A stretch of DNA of 64,000 nt from Rhizophlyctis rosea (lineage: Eukaryota; Chytridiomycota; Chytridiomycetes; Rhizophlyctidales; Rhizophlyctidaceae), in NCBI GenBank assembly GCA_027596075.1, contig JADGJC010000150.1:1-64000 (forward strand). Reading direction: 5' to 3'. Both the position numbers and the translations under genes were made by a program. The notes beneath the pieces were generated by a model, which saw only the letters and a list, made by a program, of their open reading frames with translations, had not been told where the DNA came from and did no database searches. Shown one piece after another: positions 54,486 to 64,000 of the stretch (the first letter of the stretch is position 1; each line of letters opens with the position of its first letter).

Positions 54486-57400
54486 CTACTCCTCAAATTT
54501 CCCCTCCAACTGCAACGTCAAACACTTACTACTCCCCTCATCCTGATCCCGATAGATGCCCACAAGCGCCTCGGCCCTCTCATAAAACGTATTCTTCAAA
54601 CTGATCACAATGAACTGGAACGATTCGCTCGCGTTCCTCCGGATATACTCTGCCACCTTTGCCACATTCGTGTTGTCCAATGCCGCGTCAACTTCGTCCA
54701 GGACGAAGAAGGGCGCCGGTTGGTAAGAGTGGATGGCGAAGAGAAGGGCGAGGGCTGCGACGGTTTTCTCGCCTCCGGAAAGCTGCTCCATTTCCCGGAA
54801 GCGTTTGCCGGGTGGCATGGCGTGGAATTTGACGCCGGAGTTGTAGGGTTCCTATTGACAATCGGAAAGTGTCAGCTTCAACTAAGGCTAGCCTTGGTGG
54901 ATGCGGCCTCCGTACCTCACTGTCTTCCAAGTTCAAGTACGCCTGGCCACCAGTGGGGAACACTTTCGACTTCGTCAGGTCCTTGTAGATGGAACTGATC
55001 TTCTCTGCGATATGTGTGTATGCATCATAGAACGTATCGTAACTGATCAAACGATTAGTCAACCTTGGGTCCGGAATGTCAAGTGAGATGACCAAATTCT
55101 TACCGCCTCTGCTTGACGGAGTTGAATGCATCCTTTGCCGACTTGGCCTCTTTCCGGGCATTGTCAAACTCTTCCGCAGTTGCACGCAGCTTGGTTTCGA
55201 CTTCGCCCAATCTATGCAATCATCGTCAATTATCGGAAAAGGAATAAGAACCCACATATGATGATGCATACTTGTCCACAGCCCTCATGTTCGGCGCCAT
55301 CTTCTCAATGTCGCTCGTCATGCTCTTGATCTTATCTTGGAACCTGGCATCCATCTCGGTGGACCCGTCCTGCATTATAAGATGTCAATATGTACACCAC
55401 ATAAGATCGGATATCCATCACGCACCTGCTGCTCATCCTTCTTCAATTCAGAGAAATCAACCGCTATGCCCTTCAATCTTTCCCTCGATTGACTCTGCGA
55501 TTGACTGGTCTCATTGTCTACGTCCTCCGTATCAGCACCCAAAGCTTCCTCAATCTCCTCAAGAGTAATGTCTGCAATCACGCCGTCCTCAAGCGGAAGG
55601 TCAATCTCTTCCAAGCGGCATCTCCTGAAAATGGAGAACCGTTCCGCACAGTGTTTCTCAATCTCGCTTTCCTACGAGGGAACAAAGAGCGGATTTAGAA
55701 ATTCATGCATCAAATCGGACCACCACGGCGCAATCACTCGTGCCCATACCTTTGCGCTGATAGCTTTGTTTCTGCCCTCAATCTCCTTGTTCAACTTCGA
55801 GACCTCCTTCTTCGCCTTCGTCACATCCTCATTCTTCTGTTCCAACTCCTCCTTGAGTGCATCGATATCCTCTTGAATCTTCTCAATTTCGCTCTGCAAC
55901 TCCGCACTGGATTCTTCGAACGCTTTCCTCTCCTTTTCAAGCTCTTTCACGGCCTTTCTGTCAGTTTTGATGGCGGCCTCGAGTTTGGCGATGCGCTCAG
56001 CCGTTTCTGACGCTCGTTGCTGCTCGAATTGAATTCTGATGGATCGCTATTTAGCACAACGCACATATGCACATATGCATTGAGTCATAAAGATACCCAC
56101 TGCTGGTCTACTCTAGCGATCTGTGTGGTGTATTCCATACGACGGTTTGCAACCTCCTGCGTAACCTTCATGTGCCGGTCCTCATATTCGCGAATGTTCG
56201 CCACACCGATCCTGCGGCAAAAGGCAGCGAACACGCCGTTCTCAACCTCCTTTATCTTAGCATCGGCCGCATCCATCCTTCGCTGAGCGTCCGTCAATGC
56301 AGTCTCCAGCTGCAATTTAAACGCACTCATCAACAATATGTTTATACACGCATACGACGTAAAACGACTCACCTGACGAATCTCAGAAGTCAGCCTCTCG
56401 ATCTCCTCTCCCAAATGCTGAAGCTCCTTCTCTCTTCCTTCCAATTTTCGATTGGTTGTAGTCTGCACATCGTCATCAGTCATCGTTCACTTCGATGAAC
56501 AAAGCTAACATACCAGATCGTCACGCTTGTTCCTGAGAGCTGCTTCCAGCTTGTTGATTTTGTCTCTGATCAGATCGTCGTGAGGAAGTGCCCTCTTCTG
56601 CCTGGACAGCTCGGACACCTGCGTGACGAGCAGATCCCGAGTCTTCCTCATCGCTGCATATCAAGATTTTAGTACGTGGTTTCAAGAACAGCGCCTTGCA
56701 TACATACAGTCGATCTCCTTTTCCTCCCACCGTCGAGCACCCTTCGGTCCGTCGCCATATGTACCACCAGTGATCATACCCGTCTTGTGGATAATAGTTC
56801 CATCCAAGCTGACAGCTGCAAAACGGATCAACGTCTCTTTCAACCTTCATCACACATACTAAAGTTACCTTTCACTTCCTGCCTCTTCTCGTAGACAATA
56901 TGTCGTGCAATCTCATTGGTATCGCACACAAGGGCATTGTTGCAGGCGTACTCCAATGCGCGCTGGTACTGATCGTCGTATTGGATGACATCAATAGCAA
57001 GACGTGCTCCTTTCACATAGTTGCGGAATTTCTCAGCGATGGGTTTCACCACAAGGTTATCAAGTGGAAGGAACGTAGCATGCCCCGAGCGTTGTTCGCG
57101 CATGTACTACATACACAAGTCAATGCAAATATTGGGGCGTCAACATCGCTATTGTTCCCACCTGGATGCAGTCGATAGCCGTCCTTTCCGTATCGACGAC
57201 CACAGAGTCCATGTTCTTGCCGAGAATGGTTGATACGGCCAGATTGTACTTCTGCTGGGTTGGCTTGATGAGGTCGAACATGCGCCCGTGCACTCCTGTG
57301 ACATGATTATGTCAATATCAGCACGCCCCAGACAAGTATTTCTCACGGATACCATACCAGGGTAGATGCGCCTGAGAGTATCTAGAGTCTCCTTGAACCT

Positions 57401-59614
57401 TGTCTCTCGCTCACTCTCACTCCTATCTACTCTCGCCATTGTCAACTTATTTTGAATATCCATGAGCCTTTCATTCATTTCATTTTCCGTTTGCCTAGGA
57501 AAGGACAAATAAGAAGAGATATCAATTCGATCATGTTCACCACGCTACATACTGCAGTCTCCTGTGCTCCGCCTCGGACGTCTGCAGCTCTTGCCGGGCC
57601 TTGTTGAGCTCTTCAGTCAATTCTTCCACTTCTTCTGTGATCTGAATTTGCGCACAATGAGGAACCAGTTTGGTGCCGGTAACGGATGAGTGGCGTACCT
57701 TGCGCTTGCGCGTCTCCAGCACGCTTTGATCATCCGATATTGATGACTCGCGCGCTTGCGCATTCTTCAATTCTTCCTCCAGCCGCGATTTTTTGTCTGT
57801 GTCGATCTTCACTTGACGCTGAAGATTGGTCCACTCCTGCTTTTCAGCAAAAGTCTTGCTTCCAACGTCTTCTTTCCTGCAGGCGTTCATGGTGAGTTAG
57901 ATATCACCAATCTAACCGCGTCTGTACACTTACTGTGCGTTGTATTCCGCAAGAGCAGCTTCATCGAGTGCCGGACCCTGGTTTGCTGATCGTTCTCGGA
58001 CGCTTTCTGGACCTCAATTAGCGCATGCTTTTAGACTGTTGACGACCACCACGCACCTTCGTAATTATCCGATGCCTTTTGCAATTTAGAACGGTCTTTC
58101 TCCAAAGATTCAACACTCTTTGTCTGCATGGAGGACGTTAGAAAGCGCAATTTGAATTCGAGCGATATATAAGTCCCAACCTGTCGAGCAAGTTCCTTCT
58201 GTGTTTGCGCCAGATTCTCCTCTGCCGTGGTGAGTTTCCTGTTGCTATGCTTCAACCTTTCCTCCTTTTTAAGTAGCTCCGGTTTCTGATATTTCTTAGT
58301 AAGCACTCGACTTGACGCGCCTGGAACACCATCGGGCTTACCCGCTCATCCATTTCCTTCGACTTATCCTTGAGTCTCTTCTCATGACGCATCAGCTCCT
58401 TATTTGTCTTCGCCTGCTGCTTCTTCGCCGCCTTGAGCTCATTCTCAAGCACCGTCTGTATATTCCAGGGCGATTGTCAGAATGTGGGTCTACATGACGA
58501 GATAACGATGCTTGTTGATACTTGCCATTCGCTCGGTGAAATCTTCAGAAGAGTTCTTCTCATTTACCAGTTCTGCCTCGAGCGTTTCGATGTTTTGATC
58601 AATATGGTAAAGCTTCCACAGCAGATGGTGCATGATCACGCCGTCCTGTTATAATATCTACCGTTAAGGGCAGCCGTCTCATACTTCAACACAAAAAGGA
58701 AAGTATACCCTCTGCTGCAACAAATTCTCATAACGCTCCGCCTCCTCCTTCTGCTCTCTGAATTGTTTCATCTCGGCGGTTATTCCACGTTTTTTGTTGA
58801 AGTTGTGAGCAGACGTTTCCGTCGCTTTTTCTTGCTCTTCCTTCAAGCGGTCGTATTCAGCTTTTAAGTCGAGCGATCTGGGATCAAAAGGAATTTGGTT
58901 CAAATGTCCTTTATGAAGCTGCCGGGGACGAGCAATTACCCGCTGATTTGCTCAATCAAGCGCGTGAGGTCCTTTGGTTGTTGTGAAGCGATAGTTTCAA
59001 CATCACCCTAATTCAGTGTTGAGTACCACGACGCCAGTCGCTCGAGTCAATGTGTGTCAAACCTGGAAGACGAGAAAATTCCTCGCTTTGATGAGAATGT
59101 TTTCTTTTTCCAAAGCTTTGCTGTACTCGGCATATGTCACGACTTTGTTGTTGATTTTGTATTCACTCGACCCTGTGCCGGTCACACTGAAAGTGGCGTT
59201 AGGAGCCACTCAATCAACACACTTTGTACTTCCCAACTACGAACGTTCTAGTGAACTTCAACTCCTCCTCGTCCGCCTTCTCGTACACCGCCATAACATA
59301 TGCCCGTTTCGGCAGTGCACCCGCTTCGTCCTGCGTCTGTCCCGTATGGTATATCAGGTCTTTCAATTGCGAAGACCGAAGCTGACTGGACTTGACACCC
59401 AGCACGAAGCTGATAGCGTCCATGAGATTGGATTTTCCTGAAACATACAACTATTTACTTCAGCGTTTGTAAACAAAGGCGATCGCCCAGCACCCTAAAC
59501 CCCACCTGAACCATTTGGACCGATAACTGATGTGAAGTTGTGAAACGGCCCTATTGTTTGTCGTCCTTTGTAGGACTTGAAGTTCTCCACTTCGAGGCGT
59601 ACCAGCCTGCCCAT
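54486..59614 (-). CDS. Structural maintenance of chromosomes protein 1 (cohesin SMC1)
   Basis: Cohesin core ATPase that holds sister chromatids together. The start [17 protein letters not shown] at 59614 and [20 protein letters not shown] (Walker A) are split by an intron at 59505-59438 between Gly and Lys. [16 protein letters not shown] is the SMC1 signature that follows. Long coiled coils flank a hinge near 57250-56850 ([28 protein letters not shown]). The C-terminal head has [19 protein letters not shown] (signature loop) and [16 protein letters not shown] (Walker B), with stop at 54486. About fifteen short introns interrupt it; not every join was worked out. The coding fragments suggest roughly 1200 residues, normal for SMC1. 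Confidence 0.93.
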
Positions 59615-60394
59615 TTTGGCTAAAAGGGTTTGCTGGTAAGAAGAAGATCAGGAGCCCAGTGCAGAACGGAAACTTTGTGTGGGAAAGTCGTTGGAGCCTT
59701 CAAGGCCGCAGTTGTCTGTACGAAGTCCAGACTCATTTTATCTATAATTGGACAGATGAGATTGGCACAACTGGTGTCCAATCCAAGCCACACGCAATGT
59801 CCCTCAAATGATTGTCGAACGCGTTCCATGTATCGCCGAGTTGATAGTGCAGCTGGTAAAGACGGCATACAATAGCCACTGCGTTGTGCAATAACAACCA
59901 CTGGTTGGGTGTTCGATTCCCGGATCGGGCACTTCCTCACACCTCGGCACTGGGCGGCCGATCCCGTTACCTCCTCCTGAATAAGGAGGGATGGCCGGGG
60001 TGCCCTTTTGTTATCTGTGACTATTTATCGAACCTTCACACCTCCAGCATTTTACTGTGGATGCCATTGACGAAGTGAACAATGTAAACAGCTGCATGCG
60101 CAAGATAGCCAAGCTGGATGGTGGGAGCTCCCTGAGCGTAGTCCTGTCGACCTCACGAGCACCATAATGGATCTCAGCAGCAATGCTTGCATCACCCTCC
60201 TACTTTGCTATATTGATCATTTCCTGCCAAAAGTGGGCGTTCGCTACTCACCTCCTGAATCTGTTTGAGTCTTACTGGTCAGGAGTTCGCGCAGAAGTTC
60301 GCGCATATGCCCCCAATGAATGGAAGTCAACACTCTGATCACATGCAAAAAGGATACATTCGCAATCAATACGACACCTGTTCTCATTTTATCC
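59615..60394. other. Intergenic region upstream of SMC1
   Basis: Promoter side of SMC1 and 3' flank of the next minus-strand gene. A tRNA-like T-loop string at about 59910 was considered and rejected. Nothing else seen. Confidence 0.4.
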
Positions 60395-60829
60395 TCAAAT
60401 CAACGCAACATCCCTTAACTCCCACAAAGCCGGCACCCAAGTAGCAGCCAACACAACATCCATAACCGCACTAGCCCCCGCCTCCTTCGCAACAACCTCC
60501 ACCTTCCGCTGCACCACAAACCGATACACAAACAACGCCCCATGCACCACCAAAGCCGCAACGCTCCACCTCTTCTGGAACACTACATCCTTTGAACTTC
60601 CCGCTACACCTAAAAATATGCCGATAGACGTCACCAGTACACCAATCATTCGTTCGGAAGCTCGGACTTGCGCAGCTTGTGGCCCGGTGAGAAGTTTATC
60701 GGCATTTGTGGATCCGTGTGCTGCGCGGGCGATTGCGTCGAGGCGGAAGATCATGGTGCTGCCGAGGGTTATGTTTAGGAGGGATTGGCCGTAGCAGGCG
60801 TATGTGAAGTAGGTCCATGTGAGGGGCAT
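60395..60829 (-). CDS. Small multi-pass membrane protein, 144 aa
   Basis: Single-exon gene, family not recognised. About four hydrophobic segments are visible: near the N terminus (YFTYACYGQSLLNITLGSTM), MIGVLVTSIGIFLGVAG, WSVAALVVHGALFVYRFVV and AVMDVVLAATWVPAL. Short charged loops lie between. Layout resembles small fungal tetraspan proteins of unknown role. Confidence 0.65.
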   Translation of the reverse strand: MPLTWTYFTYACYGQSLLNITLGSTMIFRLDAIARAAHGSTNADKLLTGPQAAQVRASERMIGVLVTSIGIFLGVAGSSKDVVFQKRWSVAALVVHGALFVYRFVVQRKVEVVAKEAGASAVMDVVLAATWVPALWELRDVALI

Positions 60830-61356
60830 GTTGGGGGAGGATTGGTTTGTAGGTGTTGTGAGGCGATATGTCTTCCCGAGATGTAAAATCGAGTCAAATG
60901 GTCGATTCTTTGGTGTGAGCGGGTTTGGGTGCAGGCTCGGACTGTTAGTGGGGTGGGGACACGCCTGGCTTAGATGATAGACAGTGTTTTCGTCGTCACT
61001 CGTTCAATTAATTCCCACTAGAAAGGGTAGGTAGTTAGGCTGGTCGTGGCTGTGATTGAGAAAGGGGGGCTAGGGGGGGTTGACGTTTGCCTTCTTCGCC
61101 GGTGGGAGGGGTGCAGGCTGGGTGGAGACGGTGCTACGCGTACCACCCTTGCCCCAAGCCATGCGCAACGCGTTCTGTCGTGCCACAAGATTTGGAGTGC
61201 ATCCGGGCCAATCGTGGCGTGCTCTTCCCCAACCATAAACCCCAAAGAGTACAAAACATCTCGCAGCTCCCCCATTCCCCCGACACTACAAAGTCCTTTA
61301 CATATTCATACCAACCACACCAAACCACTCTCCCCACCCCTAACCCTTTCAAAAAA
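60830..61356. other. Divergent intergenic region
   Basis: Between the small membrane protein (minus) and the C2-domain gene (plus). The leader just before the C2 start is CA-rich. No gene seen. Confidence 0.4.
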
Positions 61357-62084
61357 ATGTCCCGCCCCCGCGCCGTCGTGACAGTAACCATAGTCCGCGG
61401 CACCGACCTCCCCCGCATGGACTTCCTCGGCTCCACCGACGCATTCGTCAAGCTCACCCTCCCACCCACACCCCTCTCCAAAGATTCTCAAGAAGCCAAA
61501 ACCCAAGTAGCAGACGACGGCAAAAACCCCGTATGGAACGAGAAGTTTCCCTTCACCGGCATCCTGGGTGGAGAGACCGTGAAGGTTGAAGTTTTTGACG
61601 CGGATACGGTGGGGAAGGAGGATCTGATTGGGACAGCGGAGTTGAAGGTTCCCGCTGTGGATTTGGATACGGAGGTAAGGGTTTATCCTCCGCACCTCTT
61701 CCCCTATTTATACCCACCTGGGACCTTTCGCTTTGTTTACATCTTGCTTTGTTTACAAACAAACTCATCCTGACCCTCGCAACAGCAACTCCTAGACCAA
61801 TGGATTCCCCTCACGGACACCAAGGGCAAACCCGCCGGCAAAATCTTCGTCATCCTCCACTACATCCCCATCACCGTCCTCGAGCACCTCCAAAAGAAGT
61901 TTAACAAGCAGACTGCAGACGCAAAGGCCAAAGTCACCCAATTCGTTGTCAACAAGGTTTGATTTTGCATGTTGCCAGCTGCAATCAACAATTTAGATTG
62001 ATGATAGACGTTCTTTTGGTTACTCTTTAGGTGACTGACTACGCCTCTGCCCAAATCAAGGGAGCCGTTGCTGTTGAACCTTGA
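61357..62084 (+). CDS. Single C2-domain protein
   Basis: Exons 61357-61674, 61786-61956 and 62031-62084 give 180 residues. One C2 domain fills most of it: AVVTVTIVRGTDLPRMDFLGSTDAFVKL, NPVWNEKFPF, VKVEVFDADTVGKEDLIGTAE and QWIPLTDTKGKPAGKIFVIL. Asp residues in the first (MDFLGSTD) and third (FDADTVGKED) loops suit calcium-dependent lipid binding. A basic amphipathic helix follows (LEHLQKKFNKQTADAKAKV). There is no membrane segment; probably a peripheral membrane or signalling protein. Partner unknown. Confidence 0.85.
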
Positions 62085-62478
62085 TGACATTTCACAATGT
62101 TTTTCATTGAAATACCCTGAGGCTTCGTACATAAAACTGGTTGGCGAGACATCCAATAGATTGCCATCGCACTGAAGTGAGACATGTATGCTTATGCCAA
62201 ACAATGACAGCCAAGAGAATCTGCCAACCCGCAAATCTTATGTCTGACTGTATGCGCTCCTTTGTGAGAGAGATGGATCCATTGGCACTTTGACATTGAG
62301 AATTGCTGCATGCACACATCTTTATATCCAAGGACTACTGATCATGGGATGAACTCAGATATGAGGCTCACGGCACAAGCGTTTACATGATTTATATTGC
62401 ACTGCAGCACCCTTTGCTGACGACTTTTTCAAGGAAAACTATGAACATCATTTACACAGAATCAGACCCAGAAAACCA
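62085..62478. other. Intergenic region between convergent genes
   Basis: 3' flanks of the C2 gene and the tetraspan gene; nothing recognised. Confidence 0.4.
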
Positions 62479-63600
62479 TTACTTCCTTCCCTTGGGGTTA
62501 GGAGCATCAGGCAAGCCAGGGATACCGGTGGGCTGGGGACCAACCGAAGACGACCCAGTGGCCTCATCGTAGGCAGGCAAAGCACTCTCGTTGTCCAAAA
62601 GAGGAGCGGGAGCTTCACCACCAACGGGAATGGCAAGGTAGACATAGGCCTCCCCGCCGTACTTCTCGGGATGGTCGCGGAGGTCTTGGTAGAAGGACCA
62701 CACGGCGAATCCGAAGTAAATCTACGAAACACCAATACGAATTAGTAACGTAGATTATTACATTCATCACCCCCCACCACCATGCACACTTACGGAAACG
62801 AGGGCATTGATAAGAAGAACACCGATGATGATCCCAGCGAAAGTGTTGATGAGGGCCGCACAGTCTACCTGCTCGTCCGCAGGAGCCTCACGGTTCTTTT
62901 CGTTGCAGTTGTCAATCAATGGTTGCCTTCCGAATGCCGCAACCGCCATGATCACGGCAGAGAAGAGAGCACCAAAAGCGACACGGATCCATTGGTAAAT
63001 GGCAAAGACTTTGACGTGCTTGACGTTGTTCTGTGAAAGAAGTATCGAGTAAGTCACCCATGCTGTGGCCGTGTCATTTGAGCTTCCCCTCATCCTGAAT
63101 GGTTGCAGACAGAGATAGGGTTCTCTCCATCCCGTTCACGCATGAATTGCCCTCTGAACCAAAAAACAACTTTGCAGCTCATCTCGCCTTTCCGTCACCT
63201 CCTCCCTTCCAGCAGTCTGTCAAAGCGTACCTTCCAAGCGCCGAAGAATCCAAAACCGACCAAGATCAAGTCGAGCAACGTGAAGAGACCAGGGCTGCTG
63301 GGGATGTTGACATCGGAGTGCTTGCTCAAAAGAGCCGTGATGGTAGTGCCGAACAGGCTAAGGATGCCACCCAACTGCATCGACAAAAGTAAGTTTTGCT
63401 AAGTAAGCCAGGATTGCGAATATGACTGGCTCCTGCCGACATACCAAGGACCAGCCTGTCAAGATGAGGACGCCGGTTCTCAAGCCTAAAAAAGGAGATT
63501 GCCATGTGAATTTTCGTCATATGTGCGCAACAAGGCGAGCAGTCCTGCAACGATTTCACCACTTACTGAAGCAGCAACAGCAATTCCGAAGTACTGCCAT
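62479..63600 (-). CDS. Tetraspan membrane protein with N-terminal Cys cluster, 232 aa
   Basis: Five exons on minus (63600-63567, 63485-63445, 63374-63231, 63030-62794, 62721-62479) with all splice sites GT-AG and phases matching. The product starts MAVLRNCCCCFSLRTGVLIL. The four adjacent cysteines just before helix 1 could be palmitoylated. Four hydrophobic helices follow (near residues 12-35, 55-75, 90-115 and 150-170), then a cytosolic tail with PLLDNESALPAYDEATG. The acidic and Tyr-containing tail resembles sorting signals of endolysosomal tetraspan proteins such as LAPTM types. Family assignment is uncertain; function unknown. Confidence 0.75.
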
Positions 63601-64000
63601 GGTTTGTTTGAGTTTGAGCAATAGGAAGGAGCTGAGGTCTGCTGCAGAAGATCAAAGGTAGGTTGAGTTTTGCACAAGGCTGGCGTTCTGGTGCTTGATC
63701 TACTTACCGGAATATAGCACAAGGTTTTTACGAGATTAGGTTAGAGAGGGAGGAATGGGGTTTGTGTGGGAAAGCGTGTCTTCAATAAAAACCCGGACGT
63801 GGTCCAACCGCAGTGGCCGTGGAGTTCCCCATCAGTTTCTCATCCAGAAGGTTGGCACTGGTGGCACAGCGTGACCCGGGCGTGTCTTCCAACCCGAAAC
63901 ACAAGGCTGTGCCCGATAATGTAAGCAAATTATCATGTGATTAGCAGCCACCTCAATGCCGTCCGGATTGACTGGACAGCCTTCGTTCCATGCACACTGC
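63601..64000. other. Right end of window, promoter side of tetraspan gene
   Basis: Contains leader and promoter sequence of the preceding minus-strand gene; no other gene is visible before the window ends. Confidence 0.4.

Noticed and set aside
59840..59935. tRNA-like 3' half (string resembling a T arm and acceptor strand)
   Set aside because: The T stem has mismatches and no complementary 5' acceptor strand or D arm lies at the right distance, so it is at most a degraded fragment.

Overview
The window is nuclear DNA of a fungus. Protein genes are split by many short GT-AG introns (mostly 57-110 nt). There are fungal-type secreted enzymes, including a GH28 enzyme with a C-terminal CBM1. Core eukaryotic genes include SMC1, PRP17, NAC-beta, GDP-mannose pyrophosphorylase and an ALYREF-type export factor. 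A cAMP-receptor-like 7TM protein, an Argonaute and a FOCAD/RST1-like HEAT protein fit an early-diverging (perhaps chytrid-like) fungus better than a yeast; that placement is inference, since no rRNA or marker gene is present. I saw no prokaryotic operon, CRISPR array or intact transposon.

Layout. 1-4.6 kb: gene-poor, with a decayed minus-strand coiled-coil gene. 4.6-8.3 kb: a GPI-anchored Cys-rich surface protein and a 7TM receptor. 9.1-13.4 kb: a zinc alcohol dehydrogenase, then an intact SurE nucleotidase followed directly by a broken phosphopantothenoylcysteine decarboxylase. 13.7-15.1 kb: ALYREF-like RNA export factor. 15.3-27 kb: carbohydrate stretch with membrane-anchored GH35, GH28-CBM1, a DapA/HOGA/LGA1-type aldolase and GDP-mannose pyrophosphorylase, with one unknown gene between. 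27.9-33.7 kb: sulfotransferase-like protein, NAC-beta, and a TOPORS-like RING/RS protein. 33.7-36 kb: no convincing gene. 36-40 kb: an 11-residue-repeat amphipathic protein and PRP17. 40.5-50.8 kb: Argonaute and a FOCAD/RST1-like gene, head to head. 51-54 kb: small secreted Cys-rich protein beside an assembly gap, a tRNA-Ser with intron, and a small SRPBCC/DUF7053-like gene. 54.5-64 kb: SMC1, two small membrane proteins and a C2-domain protein.

Possible joint functions. The GH35, GH28 and aldolase genes could serve breakdown of rhamnogalacturonan or galacturonate. Argonaute and FOCAD/RST1 diverge from one roughly 0.83 kb intergenic region; in plants RST1 couples the Ski complex to the exosome and its loss feeds transcripts into small-RNA silencing, so this pair is the most interesting arrangement here. 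ALYREF, PRP17, the RS-domain RING protein, Argonaute and FOCAD make the window rich in RNA-handling genes, though this may be chance.

Exon joins were worked out by eye from splice signals, reading-frame continuity and family motifs. All joins given add up to whole codons unless stated.
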